Shown here one piece after another: positions 21,510 through 29,086 of a DNA stretch of 32,328 nucleotides. How positions within the stretch are numbered: position 1 is the first letter of the stretch; each line of letters opens with the position of its first letter. The DNA lies in the NCBI GenBank assembly GCA_016234555.1, contig JACRBJ010000021.1:1-32328 (forward strand), read 5' to 3'. The notes beneath the pieces were generated by a model. The model did not search any database and had not been told where the DNA came from. It worked only from the letters and a program-made list of their open reading frames with translations. A program made the translations under genes and the position numbers. This DNA is from Chloroflexota bacterium. Lineage in GTDB: Bacteria; Chloroflexota; Anaerolineae; Anaerolineales; Villigracilaceae.

Positions 21510-22613
21510 CTACTGTTGATCCAATAAAAAGGCTGAAACCGCCTTTAGCGTCTTCTCGATGCGGTCACGATTCAATGTGTAAGCCTTTGCGCCGTTTACT
21601 CTCCTTTCCTGTAAATATCCGTTTGCGGTCAACTGACCCAAATAACGGGAGATGCTGGGCTGGCTGAGTTTGAGCGCATCCATGACCTCGTTCGAGCGCA
21701 TCTCACCGTTCTTCGCAACCATTTGTAGAATTTGCAATCTTGTCTCATCTGCCAGCGCGGACAGTTTGCTGACGATCTCCGCGCGGTCCAGTTCGGGAAC
21801 CTGCACGTCCGACCCTTCGGGCAGGTGGGCGCCGAAGATCACGTGGTAGTCTCCTGTCGCCCATGTGAGGTGGATGTAGGGGCCCATGTGTGCGTTGGGG
21901 ACAAAGAAGACTTCACGCGCCGCCTCGACCTCGCCTGCCCATTTCATGCCCTGCAATTCCTTGCCGGTCACAAACTGGACGATCTCGGCGCGAGTCATGT
22001 TGCTCATGTCGATTTTGTTGAACGCCTTTGCCGTTTGTTCGAGCATCGGCAGCACGCGGTCCCACTCGGCTCGCAGGTGACTCTTCCAAAACCAGCGGAT
22101 GTGACCCGTTACCAGTTGCTTGAGCGCGGCGGGGTCGATCACGTATTGCCAGGCACGGCTTTCCATCTCCACGTCGATCCACTCTTCGCCAAAGCGATGC
22201 TTGAGGAACGCCACATAACTCTCGGCGGAGGAAAGTACTTCGTCCCATTTGACTGGCTTGTCTTTCTCCTTTTTGCACCCGTCTGTCATGCAGACTTTGC
22301 CGTACGCATTCAACAGCCGTTCCCGAAGGACGGATGGCGGGGCAACCTCCAACTCGTCCATGTACGCCTCGAACGAAATGTCGCTGCTCTGCGGCAGGAT
22401 GGCGTAGTGAAAGCCGATGGTCACCAGATGGTGACGGGCTAATTCCTCAGCCGACATTTGTTCGCGGGTTTTGGCGACCCATTCATGAAAGCCGGGATCG
22501 TCCTTTGCCTTGGAGATCAAAACCATGCTGTTAAAAGCATTGATCGCGGGTTGGACTGTTACCAATCTGGTTTCGACGTGTTTTTTTTCGAGGTTGAGTG
22601 CAAAAGGGGACAT
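21510..22613 (-). CDS. ArsR-type transcriptional regulator with large N-terminal domain
   Basis: A 367-residue protein. The C-terminal ~90 residues are a winged helix of ArsR type: VSKLSALADETRLQILQMVAKNGEMRSNEVMDALKLSQPSISRYLGQLTANGYLQERRVNGAKAYTLN is the characteristic run, with recognition helix around SQPSISRYLGQL. The first 270 residues are not a family I can name; they may sense a ligand. CMTDGCKKEKDK holds two cysteines that could bind metal, and the ArsR helices themselves lack the CVC metal box. AGAGAG precedes ATG 22613. It heads the operon with the 79-aa protein and MFS exporter and is likely its regulator. Confidence 0.83.
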   Translation of the reverse strand: MSPFALNLEKKHVETRLVTVQPAINAFNSMVLISKAKDDPGFHEWVAKTREQMSAEELARHHLVTIGFHYAILPQSSDISFEAYMDELEVAPPSVLRERLLNAYGKVCMTDGCKKEKDKPVKWDEVLSSAESYVAFLKHRFGEEWIDVEMESRAWQYVIDPAALKQLVTGHIRWFWKSHLRAEWDRVLPMLEQTAKAFNKIDMSNMTRAEIVQFVTGKELQGMKWAGEVEAAREVFFVPNAHMGPYIHLTWATGDYHVIFGAHLPEGSDVQVPELDRAEIVSKLSALADETRLQILQMVAKNGEMRSNEVMDALKLSQPSISRYLGQLTANGYLQERRVNGAKAYTLNRDRIEKTLKAVSAFLLDQQ

Positions 22614-22682
22614 GGCTCTCTCTTTTATGCAGATTATTGAATAATTCGCATTTTACAATAATATGGATTAGGAGTCAAGGGG

Positions 22683-22721
22683 AAAACAAAAACTCCCTGC
22701 CGATTGTCTGGACAGGGAGTT
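22683..22721 (-). terminator. Terminator of the zinc-ribbon/LysM gene
   Basis: AACTCCCTG (22691-22699) and CAGGGAGTT (22713-22721) pair, and the minus strand continues TTTGTTTT. It lies about 28 bp past the stop codon. Confidence 0.88.
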
Positions 22722-22749
22722 GGTCGGACGTAACTGGTTTTGTCTGAAC

Positions 22750-23916
22750 CTATGGGTTGGGTGTGCCTTCGACGGCGACCCCGACCCAGGTGAAGACGTG
22801 TTTCTCGCTGACAGCGCCAGCATTGACCCAGATGGGTTGACCCTGGTCATCGGTCCCAGCCTGGCGGACGGGTGTCACCCACCAGCGCAGGACGTGCGCC
22901 ACGTTATCCTTCGGGCGGAATGAGGTCGGGACGATGTACTTGGTGTCTGTCACAAAATCGGTCAGGCGGCGGGTCTGGTCGGCGGTGACGTCTTCCACGG
23001 TGATCTGGTAGGCTTCGGCATCGCGCAGGACGCCGACAGATGCCCATTGCAGCGTGACAACGTCATTTGCCAGGGTGAAGGCAGCGCCGTCCGCAGGCAG
23101 GAGCAGGTTCGGGGCGGGGTAGGGCGGCGGGATGGTCGCTGTCGGTGTGGGACCAGGTGTGGCGGCGCGTCTACAAAGTGGGACAAGTAAATTTTCGCCG
23201 ATGAAAACGTTGTCGGTGGTCTTGCCGTTGAATTCCTTGATAGCCTCGGGCGGGACGGCATAATTTGCGGCAATCGTCGAAAGGGTGTCGCCATCCTGCA
23301 CGGTAATCGGGACGGTTTCGCAGGCTTGCTTGGTCGCATCCACTGGCAGGGGAGTAGTTGTCGGCGGCGGAGGCGGGGTGGCGGTTGGATACGGAATCTT
23401 GAGCACCTGTCCCACACTGATCGGGCAGGTGGAAGGCAGGTTGTTCTCGATGATGATACTTTGAACGGAAACCTTGAATTGAGCCGCGATGAAACCGCAG
23501 GTTCCGTCGCCTTGCGCGACTGTGTATTCGAAAGGCGGAATGTTGGTGGCAGTGGGAACGTCGGTTGGTATCAGGGTGGCGGTGACGGTCGGTGTGATGG
23601 TGGGCGTCTCGGTTGGCGTGGAGGTTTCCACCGCGTCGAAGGTTCCCTCCGGAGCGCTTGCCCGCAGGGAGACGAATGAAATGACGCCGACCAGGATGAC
23701 GACCACGGCAAGGATCCCCACCGCAATGGGCAGGCTCAACGTGACCACGGGCATGCGGCTGGCTTGCACCGATTTCTCCACCTTTTTAACGGCTTTGGGT
23801 TCGGGCCTGGCAGTGAACTCGGTGCCGCACACCAGGCAGCGCGCCGCGTTTTCGCTCAGGCGCGTGCCGCAGGTTGGGCAGATTTTCGTTTTATTGGAAC
23901 TGGTTTCTAGGCTCAT
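22750..23916 (-). CDS. Zinc-ribbon, single-pass membrane protein with two extracytoplasmic LysM domains
   Basis: A 388-residue protein in five parts. A cytoplasmic zinc ribbon has CPTC (Cys13, Cys16) and CLVC (Cys27, Cys30). A membrane helix spans about 57-85. A Thr/Pro-rich stalk follows. Two LysM modules are at about 131-175 (YTVAQGDGTCGFIAAQF...) and 205-250 (ITVQDGDTLSTIAANY...). The C-terminal beta domain (PNLLLPADGAAFTLANDVVTLQW...) resembles fibronectin III-like repeats. It would tie the cell wall to a cytoplasmic zinc-ribbon. The start is set by a TATAAT 9 nt before the ATG with no ribosome binding site. No enzyme motif is present. Confidence 0.85.
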   Translation of the reverse strand: MSLETSSNKTKICPTCGTRLSENAARCLVCGTEFTARPEPKAVKKVEKSVQASRMPVVTLSLPIAVGILAVVVILVGVISFVSLRASAPEGTFDAVETSTPTETPTITPTVTATLIPTDVPTATNIPPFEYTVAQGDGTCGFIAAQFKVSVQSIIIENNLPSTCPISVGQVLKIPYPTATPPPPPTTTPLPVDATKQACETVPITVQDGDTLSTIAANYAVPPEAIKEFNGKTTDNVFIGENLLVPLCRRAATPGPTPTATIPPPYPAPNLLLPADGAAFTLANDVVTLQWASVGVLRDAEAYQITVEDVTADQTRRLTDFVTDTKYIVPTSFRPKDNVAHVLRWWVTPVRQAGTDDQGQPIWVNAGAVSEKHVFTWVGVAVEGTPNP

Positions 23917-23925
23917 ACGGCAAAA

Positions 23926-23931
23926 ATTATA
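23926..23931 (-). promoter_or_regulatory. -10 box of the zinc-ribbon/LysM gene, predicted leaderless
   Basis: TATAAT lies 9 nt before the ATG on the minus strand with no Shine-Dalgarno sequence, giving a leader of about 2 nt. A small palindrome TAGACC-gata-GGTCTA (23943-23958) lies just upstream, at the -35 position, overlapping the stop codon of the DUF1330 gene. Confidence 0.55.
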
Positions 23932-23955
23932 CCTTGATTTTTTAGACCGATAGGT

Positions 23956-24243
23956 CTACGTTCCCTCTACGACCACCATGTTCGTTTTTGCGTACTTGTG
24001 GCGCAGGGCGCGGGCGGGTGCATACTCTTTGGAGTTCAGCCACGCTTTTGCCTGCTCCGTGGATGGGAATTCCAGAATGACAAGGCGCTTCGCCTGCCAG
24101 TCGCCTTCGAGTGTTTCGTTGGGACCGCCGCGCGCGAGGTATTTCCCGCCATACAATTTCACTGCTTCGGGCGCGAGTTTGACGTATTCCTTGTACCCCT
24201 CAGGGTCGATGATTTCGATGTCCACAATTACATAGGCTGTCAT
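23956..24243 (-). CDS. DUF1330-family protein
   Basis: A 95-residue protein of the dimeric alpha-beta barrel fold. The family pattern is plain: YVIVDIEIIDPEGYKEYVKLAPEAVKLYGGKYLARGG, then RLVILEFPSTEQAKAWLNSKEYAPARALRHKYA. DUF1330 proteins resemble ferredoxin-like monooxygenases, but no activity is established. AAAGGA precedes ATG 24243. Confidence 0.92.
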   Translation of the reverse strand: MTAYVIVDIEIIDPEGYKEYVKLAPEAVKLYGGKYLARGGPNETLEGDWQAKRLVILEFPSTEQAKAWLNSKEYAPARALRHKYAKTNMVVVEGT

Positions 24244-24254
24244 GTTTGTCCTTT

Positions 24255-24301
24255 CCCGAAGTAGAACTTCGGGACTCCGGGGGAGTCCGTAAGTTCTACT
24301 T
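24255..24301. repeat. Long hairpin with alternative pairings between DUF1330 and CNNM genes
   Basis: AAGTAGAACTT (24259-24269) pairs with AAGTTCTACTT (24291-24301), and inside it GGACTCC (24272-24278) pairs with GGAGTCC (24282-24288). An exclusive alternative is CCCGAAGT-aga-ACTTCGGG (24255-24273). All are exact. No T run follows on either strand. It looks like a palindromic dispersed repeat that may double as a transcript 3'-end hairpin for the CNNM gene. Confidence 0.75.
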
Positions 24302-24321
24302 GCAGATTGGGTTTTGTCGTA

Positions 24322-25611
24322 CTAAGTTGTTGGCTTTGGCGGCGTTGTGACAAGCACCTTATCCACACGGCGACCGTCCATGTCCATCACCTCGAAGCGG
24401 TAGCCGCCCCACTCGAAGTTGTCGGACGCTTGGGGCACACGTCCAAGCGAGGTCATCATAAATCCGCTCAGGGTCTCGTATTCGTCCTCGTGTGGAAGGG
24501 TGTTGAAGTTGAACAATTCCTTGAACTCGTCCACTTCCAACATGCCATCCAGCAGCCACGATCCGTCCTGACGTTGGGTGGCTTGTGGTTCCTCGAATTC
24601 CATCGCCCCGACAATTTCCTCCAAAATATCGTTGATGGTCAGCAGTCCCTGCAAGCCGCCGAACTCGTCCACGACCAGCAGGAGTTCGGTGTTCTTTTCC
24701 TTGAACAATTCCAAAGCGCGGGAGGCGAACATGGTTTCGGGGATGAAAAACGCAGGCTTGAGCAGGGATTTTAAATCGAACTTCTTGCCCGATAGACTTG
24801 CAATCAACAGGTCACGCGATTTGACGATGCCGAGGATGGTCTCCAGTGTATCCTGCCTGACGGGGAAACGCGAGAATGTACATTCGGCAATCTTTGCCCT
24901 GATTTCTTCGATGGTATCGGCGACATCCAGCCAGACGACTTCCGTGCGCGGGGTCATCAACGAGTAAACCCGCGAATCGCCGAGGCTGAAAACGCCTTCC
25001 ACCATGTCCTGTTCCGCCTCCTGAAAAACACCCGCCTGCGTCCCCTGACTGATCAGCATTTGAAGTTCTTCTTCTGTAATGGGCGGTTCAGAGGAGGCAT
25101 TGATCCCGAATAGACGCAGGATAAAATTTGTCGCCCCGCTCATCATTTTGACCAACGGGGAAAAAACCTTTGAAATGAAAAGCATCGGTCCAGCTACAAT
25201 TTGGGAAATTTTTTCGGGATTGTTGAGTCCCAGTCTTTTGGGGACCAGTTCTCCCAGCCAGATGGTCAACACAGTGATAACCACCACCACGATGCCCAGC
25301 GCTATCGATTCGCTGTACTCACCGATATAAGGGACGTTTTGCAGTGTCGCCGCCAGGTATTCTGAAATCGTTGCACCGCCAACCGCGCCCGCCAAAACTC
25401 CAATCAAGGTAATGCCGATTTGAATGGTGGACAGAAAGATGTTGGGGTCTTCTATTAATTTGAGCGCCAAAGCCGATAATTTATTGCCCTCGCCCGCCTG
25501 TTGTTGCAGGCGCGCCTTGCGTGAAGCAACCAGCGCGGCTTCCGACATGGCAAGAAGCCCATTTATTAGTATCAGAGCTAAAATCAGTAATATTTCATTG
25601 GCAATGCTCAT
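24322..25611 (-). CDS. CNNM/CorC-type (HlyC family) membrane transporter
   Basis: A 429-residue protein. The N-terminal DUF21/CNNM membrane domain has hydrophobic helices about 5-27, 60-85, 95-120 and 130-155, with the family motifs LAMSEAALVASRKARL and GELVPKRLGLNNPEK. A CBS pair follows, marked MTPRTEVVWLDV, FSRFPV, VVDEFGGLQGLLTINDILEEIVG. The CorC_HlyC C-terminal domain ends the protein (DGSWLLDGMLEVDEFKELF...). Family members carry Mg2+ or Co2+ out of the cell, or Na+/Mg2+ exchange. ATG 25611 is preceded by AAGGAACC; the 11 codons upstream look untranslated. Confidence 0.92.
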   Translation of the reverse strand: MSIANEILLILALILINGLLAMSEAALVASRKARLQQQAGEGNKLSALALKLIEDPNIFLSTIQIGITLIGVLAGAVGGATISEYLAATLQNVPYIGEYSESIALGIVVVVITVLTIWLGELVPKRLGLNNPEKISQIVAGPMLFISKVFSPLVKMMSGATNFILRLFGINASSEPPITEEELQMLISQGTQAGVFQEAEQDMVEGVFSLGDSRVYSLMTPRTEVVWLDVADTIEEIRAKIAECTFSRFPVRQDTLETILGIVKSRDLLIASLSGKKFDLKSLLKPAFFIPETMFASRALELFKEKNTELLLVVDEFGGLQGLLTINDILEEIVGAMEFEEPQATQRQDGSWLLDGMLEVDEFKELFNFNTLPHEDEYETLSGFMMTSLGRVPQASDNFEWGGYRFEVMDMDGRRVDKVLVTTPPKPTT

Positions 25612-25683
25612 GGGTTCCTTATTGCTTATGAGTCTAAAAAACAAACGTGGTTATACCGGATTAAAGACATTAAGCCGCGAAAG

Positions 25684-25782
25684 TCAACTCGCGGCAAAAA
25701 TCTCTTTCGTCAATTGGGTTGAACGAACTTCAAATGGAAATGCGAAAGGGTCCGGTTCGGGTTCTATGGGGATTTCTGACAT
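25684..25782 (-). CDS. Possible 32-aa small protein
   Basis: ATG 25782 opens a 33-codon frame reading MSEIPIEPEPDPFAFPFEV..., acidic and proline-rich, with a stop at 25684. A TACAAT -10-like box (25814-25809, minus) lies upstream; an AGGAG occurs but too far from the ATG. Its stop lies within a perfect hairpin GCCGCGA/TCGCGGC (25674-25680/25689-25695). It fills an otherwise empty 211-bp gap between CNNM and the small membrane protein gene. It may equally be chance. Confidence 0.3.
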   Translation of the reverse strand: MSEIPIEPEPDPFAFPFEVRSTQLTKEIFAAS

Positions 25783-25822
25783 GATGGTTTCAAAAAAGTG
25801 TTACTCCTATTGTACCTGAAAG

Positions 25823-25969
25823 TTATCGCTTCTTCTCGATTTTCTTTTCGACATTCTTCAGCCGCTTGTCCATGTCTGAGTAAAACCGTTTCCACATCAC
25901 AGGCAGAATAAGGAGCAACAGGATGGCGCCGCAGGTGAGCGCCAGTTCCGCCACGCTAATATGGAACAT
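25823..25969 (-). CDS. Small membrane protein coupled to selD
   Basis: A 48-residue protein with one hydrophobic helix (about 7-26, ELALTCGAILLLLILPVMW) followed by a strongly basic coiled-coil tail (KRFYSDMDKRLKNVEKKIEKKR). Its ATG shares bases with the selD stop (TAATG), so translation is probably coupled. I know no family for it. The tail would lie in the cytoplasm by the positive-inside rule. Confidence 0.7.
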   Translation of the reverse strand: MFHISVAELALTCGAILLLLILPVMWKRFYSDMDKRLKNVEKKIEKKR

Positions 25970-27030
25970 TATGCCCTGACCTCGATGTCCTGTCCCGCGC
26001 GGACTTCGCCCACCACCCACACCGGCTGATTCAACTCCACTGCACGCTTTTGGAAGGCTTCCAACTTTTCGCGCGGAACGCCCAGCAGCAATCCACCGCT
26101 GGTCTGCGGGTCGAAGAGCAGCATTTGGGACGGCTCATCGATGGTTTCGTCGAATTTTACAGACTCGCCGACATGCGCCTTGTTGTCGAACGCGCCACCG
26201 GGGAAGATGCCCTTTTCAGCGTAGCTGCGCGCGCCGCTCAATAACGGAACTTGCGAATTCTCGATGGACAGCATCACGCCAGAGACTTCCGCCATCTCCA
26301 AACCGTGACCGAGGAAACCGAAGCCGGTAATGTCTGTCCCACCGCGCAGGTCGAATTCCACCGCCAATTGACCAGCCGTCCTGTTCAGCCGAGACATCCA
26401 CTCGATGGCTTCTTGCACATCCTCATCCAAAGCTTTTTGTTGTTTGAGCGCGGTGGTCGTCACGCCGCCGCCCAATGGTTTGGTCAGCACCAGCACGTCG
26501 CCAACTTTGAGTCCGCCTTTGCTGAGCATCCTGCGCGGATCGACGAAGCCGATCACGACCAACCCATATTTCGGCTCCTTGTCCTTGACCGTGTGTCCGC
26601 CCGCGATGACCACGCCCGCCTCCCGCGCCTTTTCCGCGCCGCCGCGTAAAATCTCGCTGGAAATTTCGGAAGGGAGGTTGTCGGGCAGGGCGGCGATGTT
26701 CAACGCGAGGAAGGGCTGTCCGCCCATCGCGTACACGTCGGACAAGCTGTTTGCTGCCGCAATCGAACCGTATTCGTAAGCCGTATCCACAACAGGCGTG
26801 AAGAAATCCGTCGTGACCACAATCGCCTTGTCGTCGCTTAAACGCCAAACCGCCGCATCGTCAGGGGATTCCAGACCAACCAACAGGTCGGGATACGAGG
26901 CGGGGTCGAAGATATTTTGCAGTGGACGCAGGACCTGCGTCAGCGCATCCGCGCTTAATTTGGACGCTCAGCCAGCGCACGCCGAAAGCGTGGTCAACCG
27001 AACTTCTTTTCCTGATTGTGGAATGGGCAT
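25969..27030 (-). CDS. selD: Selenide, water dikinase, selenocysteine-containing SelD (UGA at codon 21)
   Basis: A 353-residue protein that makes selenophosphate from selenide and ATP, the selenium donor for selenocysteine and 2-selenouridine. The start ATG 27030 gives MPIPQSGKEVRLTTLSACAG, then an in-frame TGA at 26970-26968 (codon 21), then ASKLSAD. This lines up with the SelD active-site loop, where the catalytic Cys or Sec is followed three residues later by an essential Lys (here Lys24). The rest is intact: LLVGLESPDDAAVW, TTDFFTPVVDTAYEYGSIAAANSLSDVYAMGG, GGTDITGFGFLGHG and MLLFDPQTSGGLL. Without reading through the UGA the protein would start at about residue 50 and lose the active-site loop. 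A SECIS-like hairpin follows the UGA. It is part of the minus-strand cluster after the SPFH gene. Confidence 0.93.
26942..26970 (-). promoter_or_regulatory. Bacterial SECIS-like element in selD
   Basis: Twelve nucleotides after the UGA, the mRNA can fold AGCGC-GGAU-GCGCU (26955-26942), a perfect 5-bp stem with a four-base loop beginning GG. Distance of the loop from UGA (17 nt) and G at the loop start agree with the bacterial SECIS model. An overlapping alternative stem GCGUCC/GGAUGC also exists. Function is inferred from position. Confidence 0.65.
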
Positions 27031-27052
27031 TTGAATTTCCAGTGTAATGTTC

Positions 27053-27241
27053 AGACCTGACAGGTTTCCACAGGGTCCCAATTAACCAACTTGAATTTGA
27101 TTCACAGAAACCGTGGTTAATAGACTTTATCGGTAATAAGGCTTTTGGCTTGAAAAACGACCATTTTCAAGGGTATTTTGCTGATCAATTTCTTATTTCC
27201 TATAAAGTCTAATAGACTCAACAATGAAACCTGTCAGGTCT
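27053..27241. repeat. 189-bp highly structured element (three-way junction) with 15-bp terminal inverted repeats
   Basis: The ends AGACCTGACAGGTTT (27053-27067) and AAACCTGTCAGGTCT (27227-27241) are exact inverses. Inside are TTAACCA/TGGTTAA (27082-27088/27114-27120), AGACTTTAT/ATAAAGTCT (27122-27130/27202-27210) and within that CTTGAAAA/TTTTCAAG (27139-27146/27154-27161). All are perfect and properly nested, so a closing stem with two branches results. The interior is AT-rich compared with flanking genes. It lies 22 bp before the selD start and 6 bp past the SPFH stop. It has no coding potential that I can see. Confidence 0.8.
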
Positions 27242-27247
27242 TTTTTA

Positions 27248-28267
27248 CTACGGCGTGGTTGTCGTTGTTGTATCCGGCAGCGGCAAAATGAACTGGTTGC
27301 CACTTGGAACAAAGATGGTTTGCACGCCAGGGGCAAGTTTCAAAATATATTGATATTGCAGCAATGTGGGAGTAAGCGACTGGGAAAGCAGTTGATTAGC
27401 TTCGGCTTCCGCTTTTGCCTGGATCAACCGCGCCTCAGCCGCGCCTTGTGCCGCGATTACCGCCGCATCCGCCTGACCCTGAGCGACCTGCCGTGCCTGC
27501 TCGGCTTCCTGCTTCTTCGACTCGACCACAAACTTTGCCTGCTGCGCCTGTTGCTCGGCGATCTGCTTTTGTTCCACAGCCAGCGCGTACTCATCGCTAA
27601 AGCGAATGTTGCGCAGCACAAAATCCCTGAGCACAAGGTTGTTATCCGCAAAAATGGCGGTTAGTTCTTCCGTGATTGCCGCCTGCATTTCATCGCGTTT
27701 GGTGCTGACGATTTCCTCCACGCCGTATTGCGAAGCCACGTTACATATCACACCGCGTGACTGTGGACGCACCAGCCCGTTTTCGTAGTCGAAACGCCAG
27801 GTGCGATATAAGTCTGTTGTTTTCAATGGGTCAATCGCGTAAATCACCGAAGCGTCGATGTAAACCTGCTGCCCATCCTTGGTGCGAACCTGGATGGAGT
27901 CATCACCGCTAACCTGTCCTTCAGTACCTACAGCCGACATTGTGTAAGTTTGATTTAGGATCGAATACCGTTCCACCCGTTCGGCAAACGGCACGATCCA
28001 ATGCAAACCTGCTGTCAGTGCATCCTGTCGAATACCGCCTTTTCCAATCACGGTAACTACGATAGCCATTTGATCAGGCTCGATAAAGACAATCCCTGCG
28101 CCTAGGGCAGTCAACAAAATTGCCGCCACCAATAAAACAATGACAAGTGTGCTCAATCCCTTTGCAGGCTGGTTTCGGCTGACGCGGATAAAGATCGTTA
28201 CCAGCACGCCAATAAACCCGATCCACGCAAAGGACGCAATCCCCTGCAATAAAGTCGAAATGTTCAT
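27248..28267 (-). CDS. SPFH/Band 7 (prohibitin-like) membrane protein
   Basis: A 339-residue protein. Two N-terminal membrane helices (about 12-28 and 40-62) precede a Band 7 domain opening GIVFIEPDQMAIVVTVIGKGGIRQDALTAGLHWIVPFAERVERY. The Lys/Glu/Gln/Ala-rich stretch VEQKQIAEQQAQQAKFVVESKK... (about 230-300) is the coiled coil that drives oligomers. The tail FILPLPDTTTTTTP is low-complexity. Prohibitin-like proteins form rings on membrane microdomains and often guard or regulate proteases. GGAGGA precedes ATG 28267. It is the first gene before selD in the minus-strand cluster. No NfeD-type protease gene is beside it. Confidence 0.92.
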   Translation of the reverse strand: MNISTLLQGIASFAWIGFIGVLVTIFIRVSRNQPAKGLSTLVIVLLVAAILLTALGAGIVFIEPDQMAIVVTVIGKGGIRQDALTAGLHWIVPFAERVERYSILNQTYTMSAVGTEGQVSGDDSIQVRTKDGQQVYIDASVIYAIDPLKTTDLYRTWRFDYENGLVRPQSRGVICNVASQYGVEEIVSTKRDEMQAAITEELTAIFADNNLVLRDFVLRNIRFSDEYALAVEQKQIAEQQAQQAKFVVESKKQEAEQARQVAQGQADAAVIAAQGAAEARLIQAKAEAEANQLLSQSLTPTLLQYQYILKLAPGVQTIFVPSGNQFILPLPDTTTTTTP

Positions 28268-28318
28268 TCTTCCTCCGAGTTGATTTCAAAGTTGACAATT
28301 TCAATGATTATAACTCGC

Positions 28319-28347
28319 TTGCCTCAGCCCCCATTGCGTGTTAACAT
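28319..28347 (+). promoter_or_regulatory. Promoter of the PyrK-like gene, predicted leaderless
   Basis: TTGCCT (28319-28324), a 17-nt spacer and TAACAT (28342-28347) are followed by 7 nt and ATG 28355, with no ribosome binding site at the usual place (only CTCCT, the wrong sense). Confidence 0.6.
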
Positions 28348-28354
28348 TTCTCCT

Positions 28355-28996
28355 ATGAAGAATGGACAAGCGCAGGTTGCGGAAATTTTTTTGGACTCGC
28401 GGATGAGGCTGGTCTGCCCCCCGGAGTTGATCCCCGCGCCCGGACAATATCTCCTCGCCCATGCCTCTTTTTCTGACGACCCTTTGGCTGATCCTGTTTT
28501 CTTCAGCGACTCTGCCCCGGAAGGTTTTGTCGCCGCGCCCGGATTGCCGTGGACGCCCGGCACAAAACTCAACCTGCGCGGTCCGCTTGGACATGGATTC
28601 GCAATCCCAGCCTCTGCCCGCAAGGTTGCGCTGATTGCCTTCGACGATTCTCCCGAACGCATGCGTGGACTGATCCCCATCGCCTTCAAGCTTGGGGCGG
28701 AGGTGGTTCTTGTCAGCGATGTGGCGGCTCAGGACCTGCCCGAAGCGGTGGAAGTTCAACCCTTGCAGGCACTCGATGAAATTATCCAATGGGCAGATTT
28801 CGCCGCTTTCGATGTGGCGCGCGAGAATTTGCCCCGGTTGGCGAAAAAGCTTGGGACGGGTAACCAGCTTCCAGCGCAGATTCTGATCCGCGCTCCCATG
28901 CCCTGTGGCGCAGTCGCCGAGTGCGGCGTCTGCGCGGTCAATATCCACAACGAGTGGAAGCTGATTTGCAAGGACGGTCCTGTTTTCGAGTTTTAG
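28355..28996 (+). CDS. PyrK-like iron-sulfur protein (dihydroorotate dehydrogenase electron-transfer subunit related)
   Basis: A 213-residue protein. The C-terminus MPCGAVAECGVCAVNIHNEWKLICKDGPVF has four Cys in the C(x7)C..C...C-K-D-G-P-V-F pattern of the [2Fe-2S] tail of PyrK and related ferredoxin-NADP reductase subunits. The first half (PAPGQYLLAHA, WTPGTKLNLRGPLGHGF) resembles the FAD-binding barrel, but the canonical FAD motif is weak and the NAD-binding half seems shortened. No pyrD is next to it. It may serve another oxidoreductase. It is divergent from the SPFH gene and has a leaderless-type promoter. Confidence 0.72.
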   Translation: MKNGQAQVAEIFLDSRMRLVCPPELIPAPGQYLLAHASFSDDPLADPVFFSDSAPEGFVAAPGLPWTPGTKLNLRGPLGHGFAIPASARKVALIAFDDSPERMRGLIPIAFKLGAEVVLVSDVAAQDLPEAVEVQPLQALDEIIQWADFAAFDVARENLPRLAKKLGTGNQLPAQILIRAPMPCGAVAECGVCAVNIHNEWKLICKDGPVFEF

Positions 28997-29003
28997 CGGG
29001 AGT

Positions 29004-29043
29004 CAAAAGTCTCCGACTTTTGCCGAACGACAGGATTCGTTCG
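29004..29043. repeat. Two small hairpins after the PyrK-like gene
   Basis: CAAAAGT-ctccg-ACTTTTG (29004-29022) and CGAACGA/TCGTTCG (29024-29030/29037-29043) follow the stop codon in tandem. Together with GGGAGTC before and GAGTCC after, they recall the palindrome at 24255-24301 in style. No T run follows. The true terminator is further on. Confidence 0.55.
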
Positions 29044-29086
29044 AGTCCGCGTCTTGGATAATTTTTGAAAGCAGGATGCCCTTTTT

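Noticed and set aside
26968..26970. In-frame TGA in selD as a nonsense mutation or pseudogene
   Set aside because: It sits exactly at the catalytic Cys/Sec position, with intact sequence on both sides and a SECIS-like hairpin after it.
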